64,000 nt of DNA from the NCBI GenBank assembly GCA_000507305.1, contig DF241809.1:27947-91946 (forward strand), read 5' to 3'. Origin of the DNA: Breviolum minutum Mf 1.05b.01. Lineage: Eukaryota; Sar; Dinophyceae; Suessiales; Symbiodiniaceae. A program made the position numbers and the translations under genes. Below, piece by piece: positions 1 through 12,597 of this stretch; the first letter of the stretch is position 1; every line of letters starts with the position of its first letter. The notes beneath the pieces are model-generated. The model was not told where the DNA came from and searched no databases. It saw only the letters and a program-made list of their open reading frames with translations.

Positions 1-3000
1 CTATTATCAATTGAAAGAACTTGATAAAACAACTATATACAGATATTACCGGGGTGAATGGGAGATGAGGTCAAGTTGTTGATGAGACAGCCTGTTGCCA
101 TTCAGCGCCTGGTGAGACATGAAAGGTGACCCTAGATAACTGGCAGTGTGGCGCTTATCTGTCAACAATCTTCGCATGAGTGCAGAGAAGTGTTCTGATT
201 TGCGCCAACCAATTAATTTGCCTCATCATGTCTTGGAAACTTTCCGACCCTTTTTAGTCAAAGTCACCAGAGCTCAGTCTGACTTTGGACTCGTTCAACT
301 GCAACAGGAAACTGCTGCTCAACTGGATTTGTCTTGGTGTGCAAAGGAATAGGCTCTGTCACACAGCAGGTCCAGTGCAACTGATGCAACCCAAGTTCGC
401 CTGTGGGCAATTGAGCAGACACGTAAGATGACACTACAGTAGCAAGCTGGCAACATGGGGTGTGGGCATTGGGAATGTTTGCATGATAACAGTTGTGGAT
501 GTGCGAGGTTCGACACCATTGTCAGTCATTTCAGCCTTGTAGAGCCCTGTATAGTGCATCCTGACACGAGGCTTGCTAAATTCAATCGTGTGATCCACAA
601 TGAAGGGACCAGAAGGGAGAGTTGAGATTTCTGTCTACAGTCTTGGAGACCTATCAGAACACGCATTTTGCCTTCTTCACATCTCGATTGCAACGTTAAG
701 GGGGCGGCCCCCTTTTCATCCTTTTCCTCCCCAAATAAAAGCAAGGCGAAGTTGCAGATGCTTAAAGGCTTGTTGTGGCATCAAGTGGGGTTTGGGGTGG
801 TTCCGTCACACAAAGGGAAGGCTGTTGTACTTTAAATTACACGCATTGAGGGTGAGGCCTCCGCTTCAGTTGGCCATGGTTCTGAGAGGATTATCATCTG
901 CGTGGAAGATGGGAAACTGCAAATAGGAACCCTGAGGGCGGATGATAGCCACTGGGTCAAGCCCAGATGCGTTCCAAGCGACTTCTTATCTTGATTTGTG
1001 TCCACTAAAGTGTTCGCTCCCGTCCTCACCTGTAGAGTCTCAGTGAGAAACTGCAAAATCAACATTGAGGGCGCTGAAGTTTGAAAATCTCACCACTCAG
1101 CTGTCAACTTTGCAGTCGGTCAAGACTACAAAGCAACATCAGCCAAAGTCACCAAGTTCGCTCAATTTCACTGGACCTCTCCCAGCTGACACAATTCAGG
1201 GGTTATGGGATCCAAAAAGAACCTCAATCCAGCAAAAAATGTCTTGAATGTGGATAATTCACAACGTACAAACAGCTGCAACATTTGCGTGAGCCTTGTC
1301 ATTCTGTAAGGTTCGGATTGAGAGATCAGGCCTTTTACGAAGTCGTGCGTTGTCAGACAACGTAGTTTCCATGCGAAAGGAACGTCTGAATTCCTGTTGG
1401 AAATTTGTTGCATGTTTCACAGGTGTAAAAGCACATGCTTTCAAAGCTGCTTGCCGCCTTTTAATTAATGAAATAAGGGTATTTGAGAGAGTCCGCAACG
1501 CGTTAGTAGACATTTTAGAGAATGGTGCGGGTACCCAATTGTGAACTGCCATCACACTGATAGGTTTCAAGAAGGTGATAAACCCTACATCCTTCAAACC
1601 AAAGGCATTGACTGTATTGAAAAATCATCATCTCACGCATGCGTTCACATAGAGGTCAACCAGTCGTGCACTGGTGGCCGTGACACCCACAACGATTCTG
1701 AATGCTGGCATAGTCCATCATAGTCCTGTGGCTTGGGCAAGAGAAAAAATGATGCCGGTTGTAAGCATTTTGCAGGATTCTTGGAATTCATATGTCCCCA
1801 ACCATAGGATAGGCAGTATTCTTTGGGCCGTATGTGTTTGCGAAGCCAGAGGTTTGGCCAAGCTCTTTATGCCCGGTTTTCTTCGTCAAAAGGATAAAGT
1901 CATCGAAGAATCAGATGGTGCAATTTGCTTGGAGCGAAGGGGCCTTGTGCGGTCCTACATTCTGCCAGCTTGGAGGACCCCATTGGAAGTTGTCAATAGC
2001 CCTATTTAAGAGCAGGGATGCAGTAGCATTAGCAACGCTCAGAGGGTGAGTCAGCATGGATAGTGTTTCTTCCCATTTGCACTACAAGCAAATGAGTGTA
2101 GTAGCTAGATGAGCAGCCCAAAAAACGGAACAAGACAGTCTTGTTTGAGCTGGTGGAATCTTCAAAGCAGAATGAAATGATTTAGATAGATAGTACTGAG
2201 AGTTTGTTCACAATGTCAGGCGCCGGAATCTCACCAGCTGAACCTCATAAACCCTGTCACTTCAGACAGCTTAAGTGGTTTTACAATGCTTTACAATGTG
2301 CCACACAAGCCCTGCAGACCTTGCAGGGAGTTAGGTGAGAGCTTTGGCTGTCTTTGCTATCTGATGTTCCTTCTGTCTAGCTCTGAATTTAAACGGATTC
2401 GGGGTATATGGCGTGGAACAAGTGTTCGCTGCCAATACGGAGCCACATCAGACATGGGATGAAACAAGCCCAATAGACAGCTTCCCAGCCGTGTTGTTGC
2501 ATCCTGCAATGACAACATATTCAACATATTGATTCGCTTTGGAACCAACAAGCAGAAAGGTGGTCTGCACTCTAATTGCTCGTCGAATATTGGGGTTGAC
2601 CAGATTTAGCGCCGTTTTACCATGAAGACTGGGGTTGACACATGCCAAGCTAGAAGAATCCACAAGTTGCATACCAAGTTGCTATGGACCAAATTGACAT
2701 TTGCAAAGTTGGCTCCTGAAGTGCAATGGTCTCACAACTTTCAGAAATTTCAGAGCCCAATGATTGAGCAACACCACCTGGATGCATTGGTATCGAGCTG
2801 CGGTGGCCGCCATCTGAGGAGAACTATATCTGAATGTTGTGGTTTGATAGCTCGTCTGGGTGACGCTATGCGATGCCTTCAACCTGCAGTTTTTTGCATA
2901 TTCGAAGCTGACGCAGGCCAAGTGCGAAGCCTAACAAGTCCAAGATTTCAGGCATCTCGGATAGGAATTGACTTGAGCAGACTGTGCATGCAGCCGCCCT

Positions 3001-3248
3001 GGAAACTCCAGAGTGTCAAATAGTATATTATAATATATAGTTCTCAAGAACAAAGCGTATAATCTCACGAAGGTCACATGAAAGGACCCTAACTTGTTTC
3101 CATAGCACCGTTTTCTTGTCATCATCTCGCGTAGCTCGCACTTCATTTGCTTGTTTGCAGTCCAGATTTTACTTGTTTCGCATTGTGAAGCTTGAATAGC
3201 TGCGTGAACAGATCTGTCAAAGGAAACCTACGAAGAGCACAAAGTGGG
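1..3248. other. Left flank, no confident gene
   Basis: No complete gene or known domain is recognisable here. Two stretches look weakly coding and are listed separately or noted here. On the plus strand at about 1410-1544 a frame reads as a helix-rich peptide (…KAHAFKAACRLLINEIRVF…) after a possible acceptor. On the minus strand at about 1790-2044 a frame is open except for one TGA. Both could be exons or remnants; I cannot assign a function. Confidence 0.3.
1790..2044 (-). pseudogene. Unassigned coding-like remnant
   Basis: Read on the minus strand, this stretch gives about 85 codons in one frame with amino-acid composition typical of a folded protein (for example AIDNFQWGPPSWQNVGP, then FFDDFILLTKKTGHKELGQ). 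An in-frame TGA (bases 1911-1913 on the plus strand are tca) separates the two halves, and a second stop follows near 1790. I do not recognise the family. It may be a decayed exon or a piece of an old element. A competing open frame on the plus strand (1674-2009) looks less protein-like. Confidence is low because neither splice sites nor homologues can be shown. Confidence 0.2.
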
Positions 3249-3434
3249 GATGGACATCATATGAAATCAAGATAATTTCATGGAGGCTCGGCGGTCGCCA
3301 CACACAGCCACCAGCCACAATGCCATTTATCTCAGCAAGTGTTAGCCTGCAGCAACAGTTCGGTTGCGCCATTGATTTGGAGAGCTTGAGAATCAGACAG
3401 CGACAGAAAAGGCTGTTTAATCTCGACACTTCAG
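3249..3434. repeat. Direct duplication, copy 1 (300-bp period)
   Basis: About 186 bases are repeated exactly 300 bases further on (3549-3734). The first 135 or so bases are identical. A handful of transitions and transversions accumulate toward the right end, so this is a segmental tandem duplication rather than sequencing redundancy. No TG…CA ends or target duplication are visible. Confidence 0.9.
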
Positions 3435-3548
3435 ATAGCTTGAATGAGACGGGCTTGTTTTCCGTTTTCATAGGTTGCATTGAGTTTGGAATATGGTTCA
3501 AGTAGAACCAGATCTTTCAAAATAAATATGAGAAGAGCAGGAAAAGGA

Positions 3549-3734
3549 GATGGACATCATATGAAATCAAGATAATTTCATGGAGGCTCGGCGGTCGCCA
3601 CACACAGCCACCAGCCACAATGCCATTTATCTCAGCAAGTGTTAGCCTGCAGCAACAGTTCGGTTGCGCCATTGATTTGGAGAGTTTGGGAATCAGACAG
3701 AGACAGAAAAGGCCGTTTGATCTCGACGCTTCAG
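3549..3734. repeat. Direct duplication, copy 2 (300-bp period)
   Basis: Second copy of the 3249-3434 unit. The 114-base spacers between and after the copies are unrelated to each other, so only the 186-base part is duplicated. Both copies stay open on the minus strand through the shared part, but the peptide is low-complexity and resembles nothing I know. Confidence 0.9.
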
Positions 3735-4850
3735 TGAACTTCTGTGACACTGACCTTTAATTTGGGAGTTCATAGGTTTGCACTTGGGTACGATCGGTGC
3801 TTGTAAGAGCGGCTTTTCTTTGCCAATGAGGCAATTTGACCGACTTGGGGTCTGCATTTGACACTTTCGCTTTCGTTTGTCATGTGGTGCCCCAAAATCC
3901 GATCTATGCATCTCGAGCGTCTCCAGTGCGCAAGGCCCCTTGCTGCAATGGGTTTAAGTGCACGAGCAATTCAAACAAGCATCGAAACATTTCTTCCCAG
4001 TGGCACTGAGGATGAGGATCCCGCAACTTCGAAATATTGGTTCTGGTGCTTCAACCTCGCACCACCTTGTAGACTGCAGTCGGTAAGTCATGGGAAGTCA
4101 TGGTAAGTCCGCTTCCAAGCTGGAAAGGATGAAGCATATCCGGCGCACACATGAGCAATTTCCCTATTTGATGGCAGCCCCCCAGATGAAAGTATCGTGC
4201 ATCGTGCAGTCATTAACCAATGCAGGGCAAAAACATCAAAAAAACAAGAGTTAGATAGAGTTAGCACCGTGATTTACCAACTCTGCTCGGTGTCTCCACC
4301 TGTCAATTTTTTTGCGGCCCATTCTGGGTATAATTTGTCATGAGCCACTTGTTGATGTTGAACATGTACTGTAAGTTGCAGATGGAGTTGAACAATGTAT
4401 TGCTTTGCTGTTTACCATTGCCTATTGCTCAGAGCCTACCAAGCGATATTGGGATTCTTGTAACCAATTGGTCCCTGGCAGCGCTCATCACACAAGCTAC
4501 AGCTACAGCCTCACTAGGTTGCCGAAATGCTTCTTGTGGCTTAAGGATTGTTGCTGAGCCTCTAGACTGAGAAATCCAACAGAGTTTGAGGTTACAAGAG
4601 AGGCCTCATGCCCCAAATCGTTGCTGCCAACTTCACTGCCCATGACCTGCTATCCTTTGAAATTGTACTTGCATTTCCTTACATGGTAAGGCGCAAACAG
4701 TTTTCTGAGTTGAGCAGCGACGAAAACCTCCAGTGTAAGAATTTATGAGGGACATTGAGGCACTTAATGTTAGATTTCCCTGTGAAAGCTAAAACGTAGG
4801 CCGCGAAAGAGTTTGTTCTGTGGCATCGTGCCAAGGTAAGATGACTCAGA
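3735..4850. other. Gene-free stretch
   Basis: I see no supported gene, repeat or RNA here. Short open frames such as the one at 4340-4570 lack convincing composition. Confidence 0.4.
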
Positions 4851-4852
4851 AT

Positions 4853-5090
4853 CTATCCCCCGATGTTGTCAGACCAAGAATGTACACAAGAAAAGCCGGC
4901 CACTTCGCCTCCGTTTTGAGATGTTGGTCGTGATAGGAGTGAAGGCTTGAATAGAATACAAGCAACAGCATACCCTTCAGATCCCTTCAGATCATTTCCC
5001 CTCCTTCCATACTTAAACTGAGGGGATTCCAGCAAGGTTTGTATGGATACGTCGGTGGTCTTTCCATCAGCCACAGCTCCTTCTTCTTGG
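4853..5090 (-). other. Exon-like segment on the minus strand
   Basis: The minus strand reads with protein-like composition (…EEGAVADGKTTDVSIQTLL, then ESPQFKYGRRGNDLKG) until a stop at the left end. A host exon is plausible. If so, the copia element E1, which starts 130 bases to the right in the same orientation, lies just upstream of it and may have landed in the same gene. No family is recognised. Confidence 0.2.
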
Positions 5091-5220
5091 TATATGAAGA
5101 TGAGGAAATCTAAAGGGAGCGTTTGCCTTAAACCGTGCTGTCAAATTCCGCGCTTTCCTTTGCTCATGGCATCGCATCAGAGGATTTAGACCGCCCAAAT
5201 ACATGGAGACATCATGAAGG

Positions 5221-5561
5221 TGTGATTGATATCAAAACTCCACAGTGAATAACAGACCAATGTATTGTCACACCCGAACGAGCTGGTCCCACCAGCAAAA
5301 CTGCGATGCGCCCCCTTTTCAAGATGCGATCAACGTCAAGGCTCCTGCTAACGACAAAGGTACTGCACCCCAAATGCAGATCGATTGGCCCCTGGCCACG
5401 TAGAATGGCTTCAAGCCAAGCCACAACCTCTCCCACCGCAGGCTATCCCTGAGCCTAAATTGGCTGTTGATGTTTCCCCTTTCGGATAATGCTGACCTGT
5501 GAAGGAAAGCTCTGAAAAGAATTTGAACGGTCATAGATGATCGTATATTGACACATTCACA
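5221..5561 (-). repeat. E1 LTR (3' LTR in element orientation)
   Basis: 341 bp, identical by eye over its whole length to 12611-12951. Its termini are perfect 5-base inverted repeats TGTGA/TCACA. In element orientation it starts at 5561, and its first bases supply the stop codon of the polyprotein (GTG TGA at 5562-5557). Confidence 0.96.
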
Positions 5562-8500
5562 CTCCCAAAAAATCAATAAACTCTTCAAATTCTGCAGATG
5601 AGAAATTGCAGATTTCGTCGGGAGAGTCATGGTCGTTTGATCGAAGCCACTTGAGTCTATTGCGATTGTGAGATCGTTGTTTCAAGATCTCCAACTCATC
5701 ATGTAACTTGTATCGACCTCGTTGTAACGTTTCGCGTAAGAATGATGCCTCCATAATCTTCGTCAATGCGTCCGCCAGTTGTGCTCCACTGTGCACCCAG
5801 CGTAACTTGATCCCCTCTGCCATTAGGTTCTTGATGGCCCTTGCTTGGAGTTGTGTCCTAAATTCACTACAATTCGGGGGAGCTGTTCTCGTTACCAAAT
5901 CGTAAAGGGACTTACAATCCGTGGCTGCAATGGATTCATCTAGCTCTTGAACCCTGTGAGTCACTGACGAAAAGGAATCAGGTAATTTGAGGAGGGTCTC
6001 CTCAGGTTTATCCCATCTAACGCGGTTATCCAAAAGCCATGCCCAGAATAATTTCAACCACGACACTTGATCGAGGGTCGTTGATAAAGACATTGTTTCG
6101 GCTGCAAGAGTACTTGTTACCACCTTTTGAATCTTCTTACAACCCCAGGATAACGGAGACACGCTACATGACATGTTGCGAGAAATGTCTTTGTGGGTAG
6201 CCATGATGATTGTACCTGTATGGGAATCTGGATTGCTCTTAGATGAAAACGACGCATCACTAAACGCTAACAACCTGAGATCGTTACATGAAATGGGTTG
6301 GACCGTGATGGAAACGTCATGATGACGCTTGCCTTCATGAAGGATCTTGTTTGCTTCCAGCAACACTTCAACAGTGGCACGGTTGACACGTGATTGAAGA
6401 TAGCTCAGTCTACTGGCCAAATCAGGTCTGGTGTTTACTGCTGCGTACTGTAGACTACCTATGAGTGCTCTCAATTGTTGTCTCTCTTCTTCATTAATTT
6501 CCTCACTCACTTGACTTCTCCTATTGGTTTCTACTCGAATCGGATTGATATTTCTAACGTACTCCGATTGGCTCATGACTATTCCTTTATCCCCTCGTTG
6601 CTTAAGGTGAATGCCGGTGAACACGAACTCGCCTAACTTTTGGGATCCAAAGGGATACTTTTCCTGCAATTGTTTTAGTTTGGCACGGAATACTGCATCA
6701 CCACCACAGAGACCGTCATCGACGTGAATGCCAATCACCCCATGGGGCCGGAGATCTTTATCCCTCAACACATACAAACAAGGATCAAAAGGCGACACTT
6801 CAAATCCTAGATACACCAAATGTTCTTTTAGTGTTTGATACCAAAGAAAGGGTGCATCAATGAGGCCGTATGCCGATTTAGTGAGCTGGCATATCTCATT
6901 GGGTTTCAGTTTTAGGGCTTCAACTAGTTCAGGAACTGGTTCAACGCCGATCACCCTGTCCTTCTGTGTCTTCCCTTGTAAAAAGGCAGCTTTGATATCA
7001 AAACTCTGAAGATCCCAACCGTTAGATGCAATGAGTTGCAACAATAGCATTCGTGCATGTTTGCTCAAGGTTGGTGAATCCCGGTTAAGTTTCTCAATGC
7101 TTGGGTCAAGATATCCTAATACTACCAAACGGGCTTTGGCCTTCTTATCCCGGGGGTTCTTGGGATCTCTATCCTTTTCCTCTATTGGCTTCCATGTTAG
7201 AACCCACCTACAGCGAAGAATCTCTTCAGGGGACAGCTGATTACGAAGCATTTTACAAACCGTATCCGTCTTCAACCAACTCATGATTTCGCTCTTCTTG
7301 GCGGTTTGAAACTCTTCGCGTTCTTTGGCCGATAAACTGCAAAGCTTAACTTCAGCACGCTGTCTTTTGGCAGCTGTAGCCAGGAACATCATATCTTCCG
7401 AGCTCGATTCGTTTCTCCATGCCTCTAGGTCTTCCTCTCCAATGTTGATTTCGATNCCGGTGAATATTGCCTTCTGGCTGGACGGTTTCTTCTCAAAAGG
7501 GCTCTACGCAAGGATGCATCATTATCTGCTTGGTGAAATGCTTTACGGGCATTCTCTCTAAGCAACAAATGTTCTCGAAATGCAATTCCCTGAGCAAATT
7601 CCTCGTCAGCAAGACAGTGGGCCGGTAACTGATCATCGCCGCAAATCGACGCCGGGACACGCGTGCTCTTGCCAAACACAAGCATTTCCGGTGAATAGCC
7701 TCGACGGAGGCTGCAGGCATTCTTAGCTTGCATCACATGCCACAAACACCTTTGCAACTGATCATATGAGTTGATGGGATTATCGCAGTCCAATTTCTTC
7801 AACATGCTTTCAACAATCGCACCGTGACGTTCGGCCCGACCATTTTGCCAGTGAGCTTCGGGTGCTACCGTAGTTCCCCGTATGTTGTATTGCTGTAAGA
7901 AGTTCCTAAATTCTTCGCTATTTAGTTCCGACGCGGAATCCATTAGCAATTCTTGGGGTGAACCAGCCCATGACAACCATATTTGAATCAAACACTTGAT
8001 GGCAGACTCAGACGACCGATTTGGTGCAATCACTGCGGTATGGAAGTTGGTGCTAAGGTCAATGACATGTAAGATATGAAAGACTTGGCCTTGTTGATTT
8101 GTGAACGTCAGACCATCAATGGCAATCTTATCGTTAAAGTCCATTGGCATGTGAATCACACCGGGTCGGCTTGCACGGGGCCGAGACTGCATCTGACATG
8201 TGGAACAAGCCAAGTCCGAAATTCCGTTCACAATGCTGTCATCATAACCTTGCTGTTTGAACAACTCTTGTAATCGTTCTGATGATGGATGACCTAGATT
8301 CACATGGGCTTTCAGGATGATTTGTTGTATGGGTTTGGGTAAACCTAGGAACTTTGGTCCATGCTTGCCACACTGCAAATCGACACGCTGAACTGGGCCT
8401 GAAGTATCCACGTTAGGTCCAGGGATTACATCTGGATTTTCACTTGGTCGCTGAACAGCATCTGTGTTTTCCGGAGCACTTGAATCCGTCAAGTTCCGGA

Positions 8501-11500
8501 CAGAAGTGGATTGCTCAGCATCAAGATTGCGTGCAAACAAGGTTATACGAATCTTGCAAGGATGGCTACTCCGAACCACTTGTCTCTTTGCAAGGCCCTC
8601 CCATTTCTCCCATTCGTCTTCAACCAACACCTTCTCACTAACACGATGTATGAACACACTTTTGCGATATGGGGCCTCACCTTCAACAAGATTCTTGCAA
8701 GGTGGCATGGTGCGGTCAGTCCCTCTACCAGCGACAATGAAACACACCTTCTTATCGTCAATTAGATCTTGAACCCGTTGAAGAATCGTATCATCTTCAA
8801 TAACTCGGAAACCAACTCGAGGCAAGATACGATGACAAGAAGCTATGATTTGGTTCCATTCTTGAGCTATGTTGTGAACTTCATGTTTTCCAGCTAGTCT
8901 TCTTCTCTTTGATGGTAATTGCTGGGAAGGTTCCGACACACGAGACAGCTCGCCCTTGGCACGATGTATGGGACTAAGTCGATATCGTTTCGGCAAGCGT
9001 TCTGAGCCCACAGGACTCTCTCGGCCACGTTCATCTGCATTGGTGAAGGCAAAACTCAACTTGGTTTTAGCAAACAGTTGAACCACACTTCGTGCGAACT
9101 TCCGAGGATATCGTTCAGTGAATTGAGATCTGTGAATCCTACCTTCGGGAATTTTCACACTACCCTCAATCACCTGATGGTTATCATGGTTTCTACAAGT
9201 TCTACCGTGAAGTCCCTTAAACATTTTCTCAGACGTTGTCATGACGATCATTCTCTTCTTTATGGGTTCCTGTGAAATGGGATCTCGAAGCCCAAACTGA
9301 CACATGTCAAATTCAGCAGCTTTGGAGTTAACAAACAAATCACGAAGCAACGGCAATTTGAACATCACCGATGATTTTGGTTGTTCCCAGTGCAGATGAC
9401 GATTCATCGACAATTGGAAATGCAAAAGAACTACGCCTAGTGCAATCTGCTCCAAATGACTTCGCCGCTTCGATTGTAACTCGTCCCAAGCCTGAAGTGA
9501 TCTACTACCGTTTAGACTCGAAAAACCACACCAAGGGTTACATGAAGGACTCATCCAAATGTTGTCAGGTTGACATCGGTGTAATTCATGGAATAGTTCA
9601 GCCCTTCCAGCAACAGTTTGAAGATCACCTCTTTCACGACAAAAACGCTGAGCAACCCCCTGGATATTCTGACATTGCTGGGTTAGTTGACTTTGGGGAC
9701 CACAAAAGACCTCGAACAAAACATGCTTCTTACCCCGAGTCTCGTGATGACACTGTGACAGTTCCTTGGTATATTGCTTAACTAAACTCTGGAAATGGGC
9801 TCTATCACTTTCGGAGGTTTCGACTGACATGACAACATCAAAAATCTCGCTATCATGATCTCCAGCATGTCTCGTATGCCAGTTGAGATCCATGGGATCT
9901 ACTGGTCTGGGGTCTTGCTTGGTGCACCCTGCAGGTGCTGCACAATCTGACTCAACATGCTTTCCATTTGAGTCATTCGCTGATTCAGTTGTGCCACTTC
10001 CTGTGACGAAGTTCCCTGCATCAGCATCAGCTCCGTTGGATCCATCTCGAACTCTTCGGCAATCTCGTTGATCAAGTGGAAGTCGTCCACTGGCTCCACC
10101 GATGTAGGAGCTGGGTAAGATTTGGCCTTGGACTTGGGCTTCACCTGAGTCTTGGGAGCTGGTGTGGCAGCATCCGTCAACGGAATGGTCTGATTGGCCA
10201 GTTCTGCTCTCTCGATCTCCATCCCGAAGTAATGGACCACCCGGCGATGTGACGGCTTTTTGCTCTCGCCGTAATGTTGGAGAAACCATTTCACCCAAGA
10301 TTGGTGATTCAGCCACACACTCCTGTAGGATTTTCCTTTGTGAGCCGTCCCGAAGTCTATTTTCATCTCCTGAAACTGAGCCATCGAGAACCGATGGAGA
10401 TCCTCGTCCTCGGTTGGAGCTTCGACATGAAGCTTCGTCAGACGTTGCAGAAGATCGGACATGGGATACCAACAACTGCGAAGGACTTGATATTCGATTC
10501 GTCTCAATGATTTGATCCACGATAGCTGGCTGTTTGTGAGACGACCTGTCATGAACTTCACGTGACATACGGGATTCCTGCTCTTGTGAGACACAACTCT
10601 CAAAAGTACATGTTGGCTTCGGCTGACCTAATGACGATGCATGACTCGGTGAACATTGTTTTGGCACTTCTTCGGTCATGAATGTGTCTTGCTTCACCGA
10701 TCTCGACCTAGAATTGGCTGATGCAATCACCAACTCATTGATATCCAAAAGAAACAAACCACGTGACGTCAGTTCTAAGGAGACTGGTTGATGAAAGAAA
10801 GGGCTATGCAACTTCTGTTCGAAGGTGTCGACCACTGCTCTCAGTGCTCGCATCAGCGTATTGGAAATCAAGAACGGTGTACTACCAGGAACGATTGCAA
10901 CCCTTAAGTTTAAACTGCCGATGGGAATCACTAGTGCATGCTGAGCATCTAAGGTGCTTAAGTTCCCAAAACGAAAGGTTACTTGACATCTACTTCGTGT
11001 CACTTTCTTTCGAACACTGGGGGACAATGATTGCAGTAATGAATCAACCAAATGGCTACCAATGACTGTTTTGGTTGCACCGCTATCCAGTACACCCTTG
11101 GCTTCTGCTGAGTAGTCGGTTGCTACACAGACCGTTTCGACATGAGGCAAAGTGCCCTGCCAATCACCTGCAAAATTCGATCCATCCTGCGAAACTCTCA
11201 CATCACTGCCGGCTTCAATCGTCCTCGAAGGGAACATGACCGAACTAGACGATGATGCATTTAACGAATGGGCCCTCCTATGCAATGCATCCCTAAGTCC
11301 CTTTCGGGGTTCCCCAAAATTGAAAAACACAAATTCATCATGCAAACGATCCTCATCAATCGACGACTTCCCGAACTCTTGGAGGTTCAAGAACTCAAGC
11401 GACAATCCCTCCGGAACACTCGACATTGCCGTTCCAGTAAAAGATGCACTGCCACCGGCATTCGATCCTGCTGTCACTGATGATGCTGCTGAACTATCCT

Positions 11501-12557
11501 GTCTGTTGGGGCATTCCGCCTTCCAGTGCCCTTTGCGACCACATAGTCTGCATGTGCTGTTGAGAATCCTGAGTTGGAGGCTCTTGCGAGATGAACTGGA
11601 GGATTTGAATCCTTTCCCTTTACCACCCTTGCCAAATCGACCTTTGCCACGACCAGCTGATGATGGGAAAAATCCACGGTGCTTGAATTTCTCACTCAAC
11701 CTTTTCCTTGCTTCGGTGTATGAGCTGAAAGCAGCTGCTAACTCCGTGTCCTCCTGGACAAGTTCCACTGCTGCCGATTCGAATTCAGTCACAAGTAAAG
11801 CGTCGTCGTCACCCTCCGAAGCTAAACTGTCGACCAGATCGTCCTCAAAACCACCGTCGTCGTCGGCTGTATGAAAAAGACCATCCTCGTGCTCTTCCTC
11901 CGCCATCAAAACTGCTTGGTCGTAGACCTTCAACTTGGAAGACCTCTTGCCAGATGTCATCTCGTGAAAAAACCCCGCTCCCAACATTCGCACTGCATTG
12001 GACACTTTCTTCATGGATAGTTGGCCATCAGATGAATCACAGTCGAGGATCACCTTTTTCTTGTCCTCGGGTCCAAGATTCGAGCCACGTAACGTCACGT
12101 AGGCCTGGAGCTCTTCCATCTTCATGCCTTTCTTCAGGAGATCTTGCCATAACACATCGGCTCGTGCAAGAAAACTGTCGTTACTTTCGTCAGAACGTTG
12201 CTGACAGCGGAACATCGCTCGTTCCGCCGCCTCATACTTCCGTTCTAACGGAATTTGCCCCCATTGGCCGCCCAGTATTTCCACTATGCGTTGAATGGCC
12301 TTCTTGTCATTGACTGTCACCTGATCCTTCTGCTGTTGCAATTTGAGGAACGCTGTGCCTTGACAGCCTAAGATCAGGCGTGTCGCCAGTTCCCCAAACT
12401 TGTCTGCCGGCCAAGTCGTGACGAGCAACTCAATTTTCTGGACATAGATTTCTAAGTCGTCCTTCGAGGGATCGTAAGTTGGCACTAAGGCTGCCAACTG
12501 ATTTGGAACCATTGATGAAGCTGCAGATGATCCCGGAGTGTCCTCGCTACCAGGCAT
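5557..12557 (-). CDS. E1 Gag-PR-MTase-IN-RT-RH polyprotein
   Basis: Open from inside the upstream LTR (12650), but ATG 12557, the first one after the primer-binding site, is the likelier start. Residue numbers here count from 12650. Gag occupies about 50-330. A CCHC knuckle C-x2-C-x4-H-x4-C is at 367-380 (nt 11511-11552). The protease motif LDSGATKTV is at 521-529. The methyltransferase-like module is at about 976-1195. The integrase has H1449, H1454, C1482, C1485, then D1512, D1571 and E1607, exactly D35E. After a frame change near the n at 7456, RT continues (motif A D at FDIKAAF, active site HVDD), then RNase H (FSDAS, AAET, TDCKS, ADALTK). The stop lies in the downstream LTR. Gag packages the RNA, protease matures the polyprotein, RT-RH copies it, and integrase inserts it. 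Without the frame change it would be about 2,330 residues, long for copia (usually 1,300-1,500) because of the extra module and linkers. Confidence 0.93.
5562..5572 (-). promoter_or_regulatory. E1 polypurine-tract region
   Basis: On the minus strand the bases directly before the downstream LTR are TTTTTTGGGAG. The GGGAG end abuts the LTR as expected for the second-strand primer. The preceding T run is common next to such tracts. Confidence 0.55.
9066..9725 (-). other. E1 C5-methyltransferase-like module
   Basis: Residues about 976-1195 of the E1 polyprotein, between protease and integrase. Motif-like blocks in order are FEVFCGP (F-x-G loop, cofactor-binding position), SPSCNPW (P-x-C, position of the catalytic PC loop), WEQP (position of ENV), a strand KKRMIVMT, and YPRKFARSV at the end. 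Spacing is F982 to C1037 (55), C to E1089 (52) and E to Y1181 (92). The order and spacing fit the Rossmann core of C5-cytosine methyltransferases, but the ENV motif is E-x-P and the P-C loop is P-S-C. Activity is therefore unproven, and another C5-like nucleotide-modifying or binding role is possible. Confidence 0.6.
9899..10462 (-). CDS. Nested ORF overlapping E1 polyprotein (ExoX-C-like domain)
   Basis: A frame different from Gag-Pol is open from about 10603 (first ATGs at 10552 and 10462) to a TAG at 9899-9901; from 10462 it gives 187 residues. It is more protein-like than the Gag-Pol frame over the same bases, which reads as Ser/Arg/Gly-rich low complexity. The central part (FGTAHKGKSYRSVW, then SWVKWFLQHY) resembles the small FG-x-x-x-x-GK-x-(Y/F)-x-x-V…W-x-x-W domain found at the C-terminus of exonuclease-X-like proteins. 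The tail ends in an amphipathic coiled coil (LNQRMTQMESMLSQIVQHL). The stop is followed five bases later by an in-frame ATG of the Gag-Pol frame (9891-9893) that would begin the methyltransferase-integrase part. Start choice is uncertain; a frameshift product rather than a separate protein is possible. Confidence 0.55.
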   Translation of the reverse strand: MSDLLQRLTKLHVEAPTEDEDLHRFSMAQFQEMKIDFGTAHKGKSYRSVWLNHQSWVKWFLQHYGESKKPSHRRVVHYFGMEIERAELANQTIPLTDAATPAPKTQVKPKSKAKSYPAPTSVEPVDDFHLINEIAEEFEMDPTELMLMQGTSSQEVAQLNQRMTQMESMLSQIVQHLQGAPSKTPDQ

Positions 12558-12597
12558 TCTCCAACCTGCCCCAGATTCCGCTGTGAAAGATACAGCG

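Noticed and set aside
3249..3734. Possible CRISPR-like or satellite array
   Set aside because: Only two copies of 186 bases with one spacer in a eukaryotic context.
5221..5436. 74-codon frame repeated at 12611-12826
   Set aside because: It lies in the two LTR copies and is duplicated for that reason alone.
11152..11874. 240-codon plus-strand open frame
   Set aside because: It is the antisense of the E1 Gag and knuckle region; the minus frame has the real domains.
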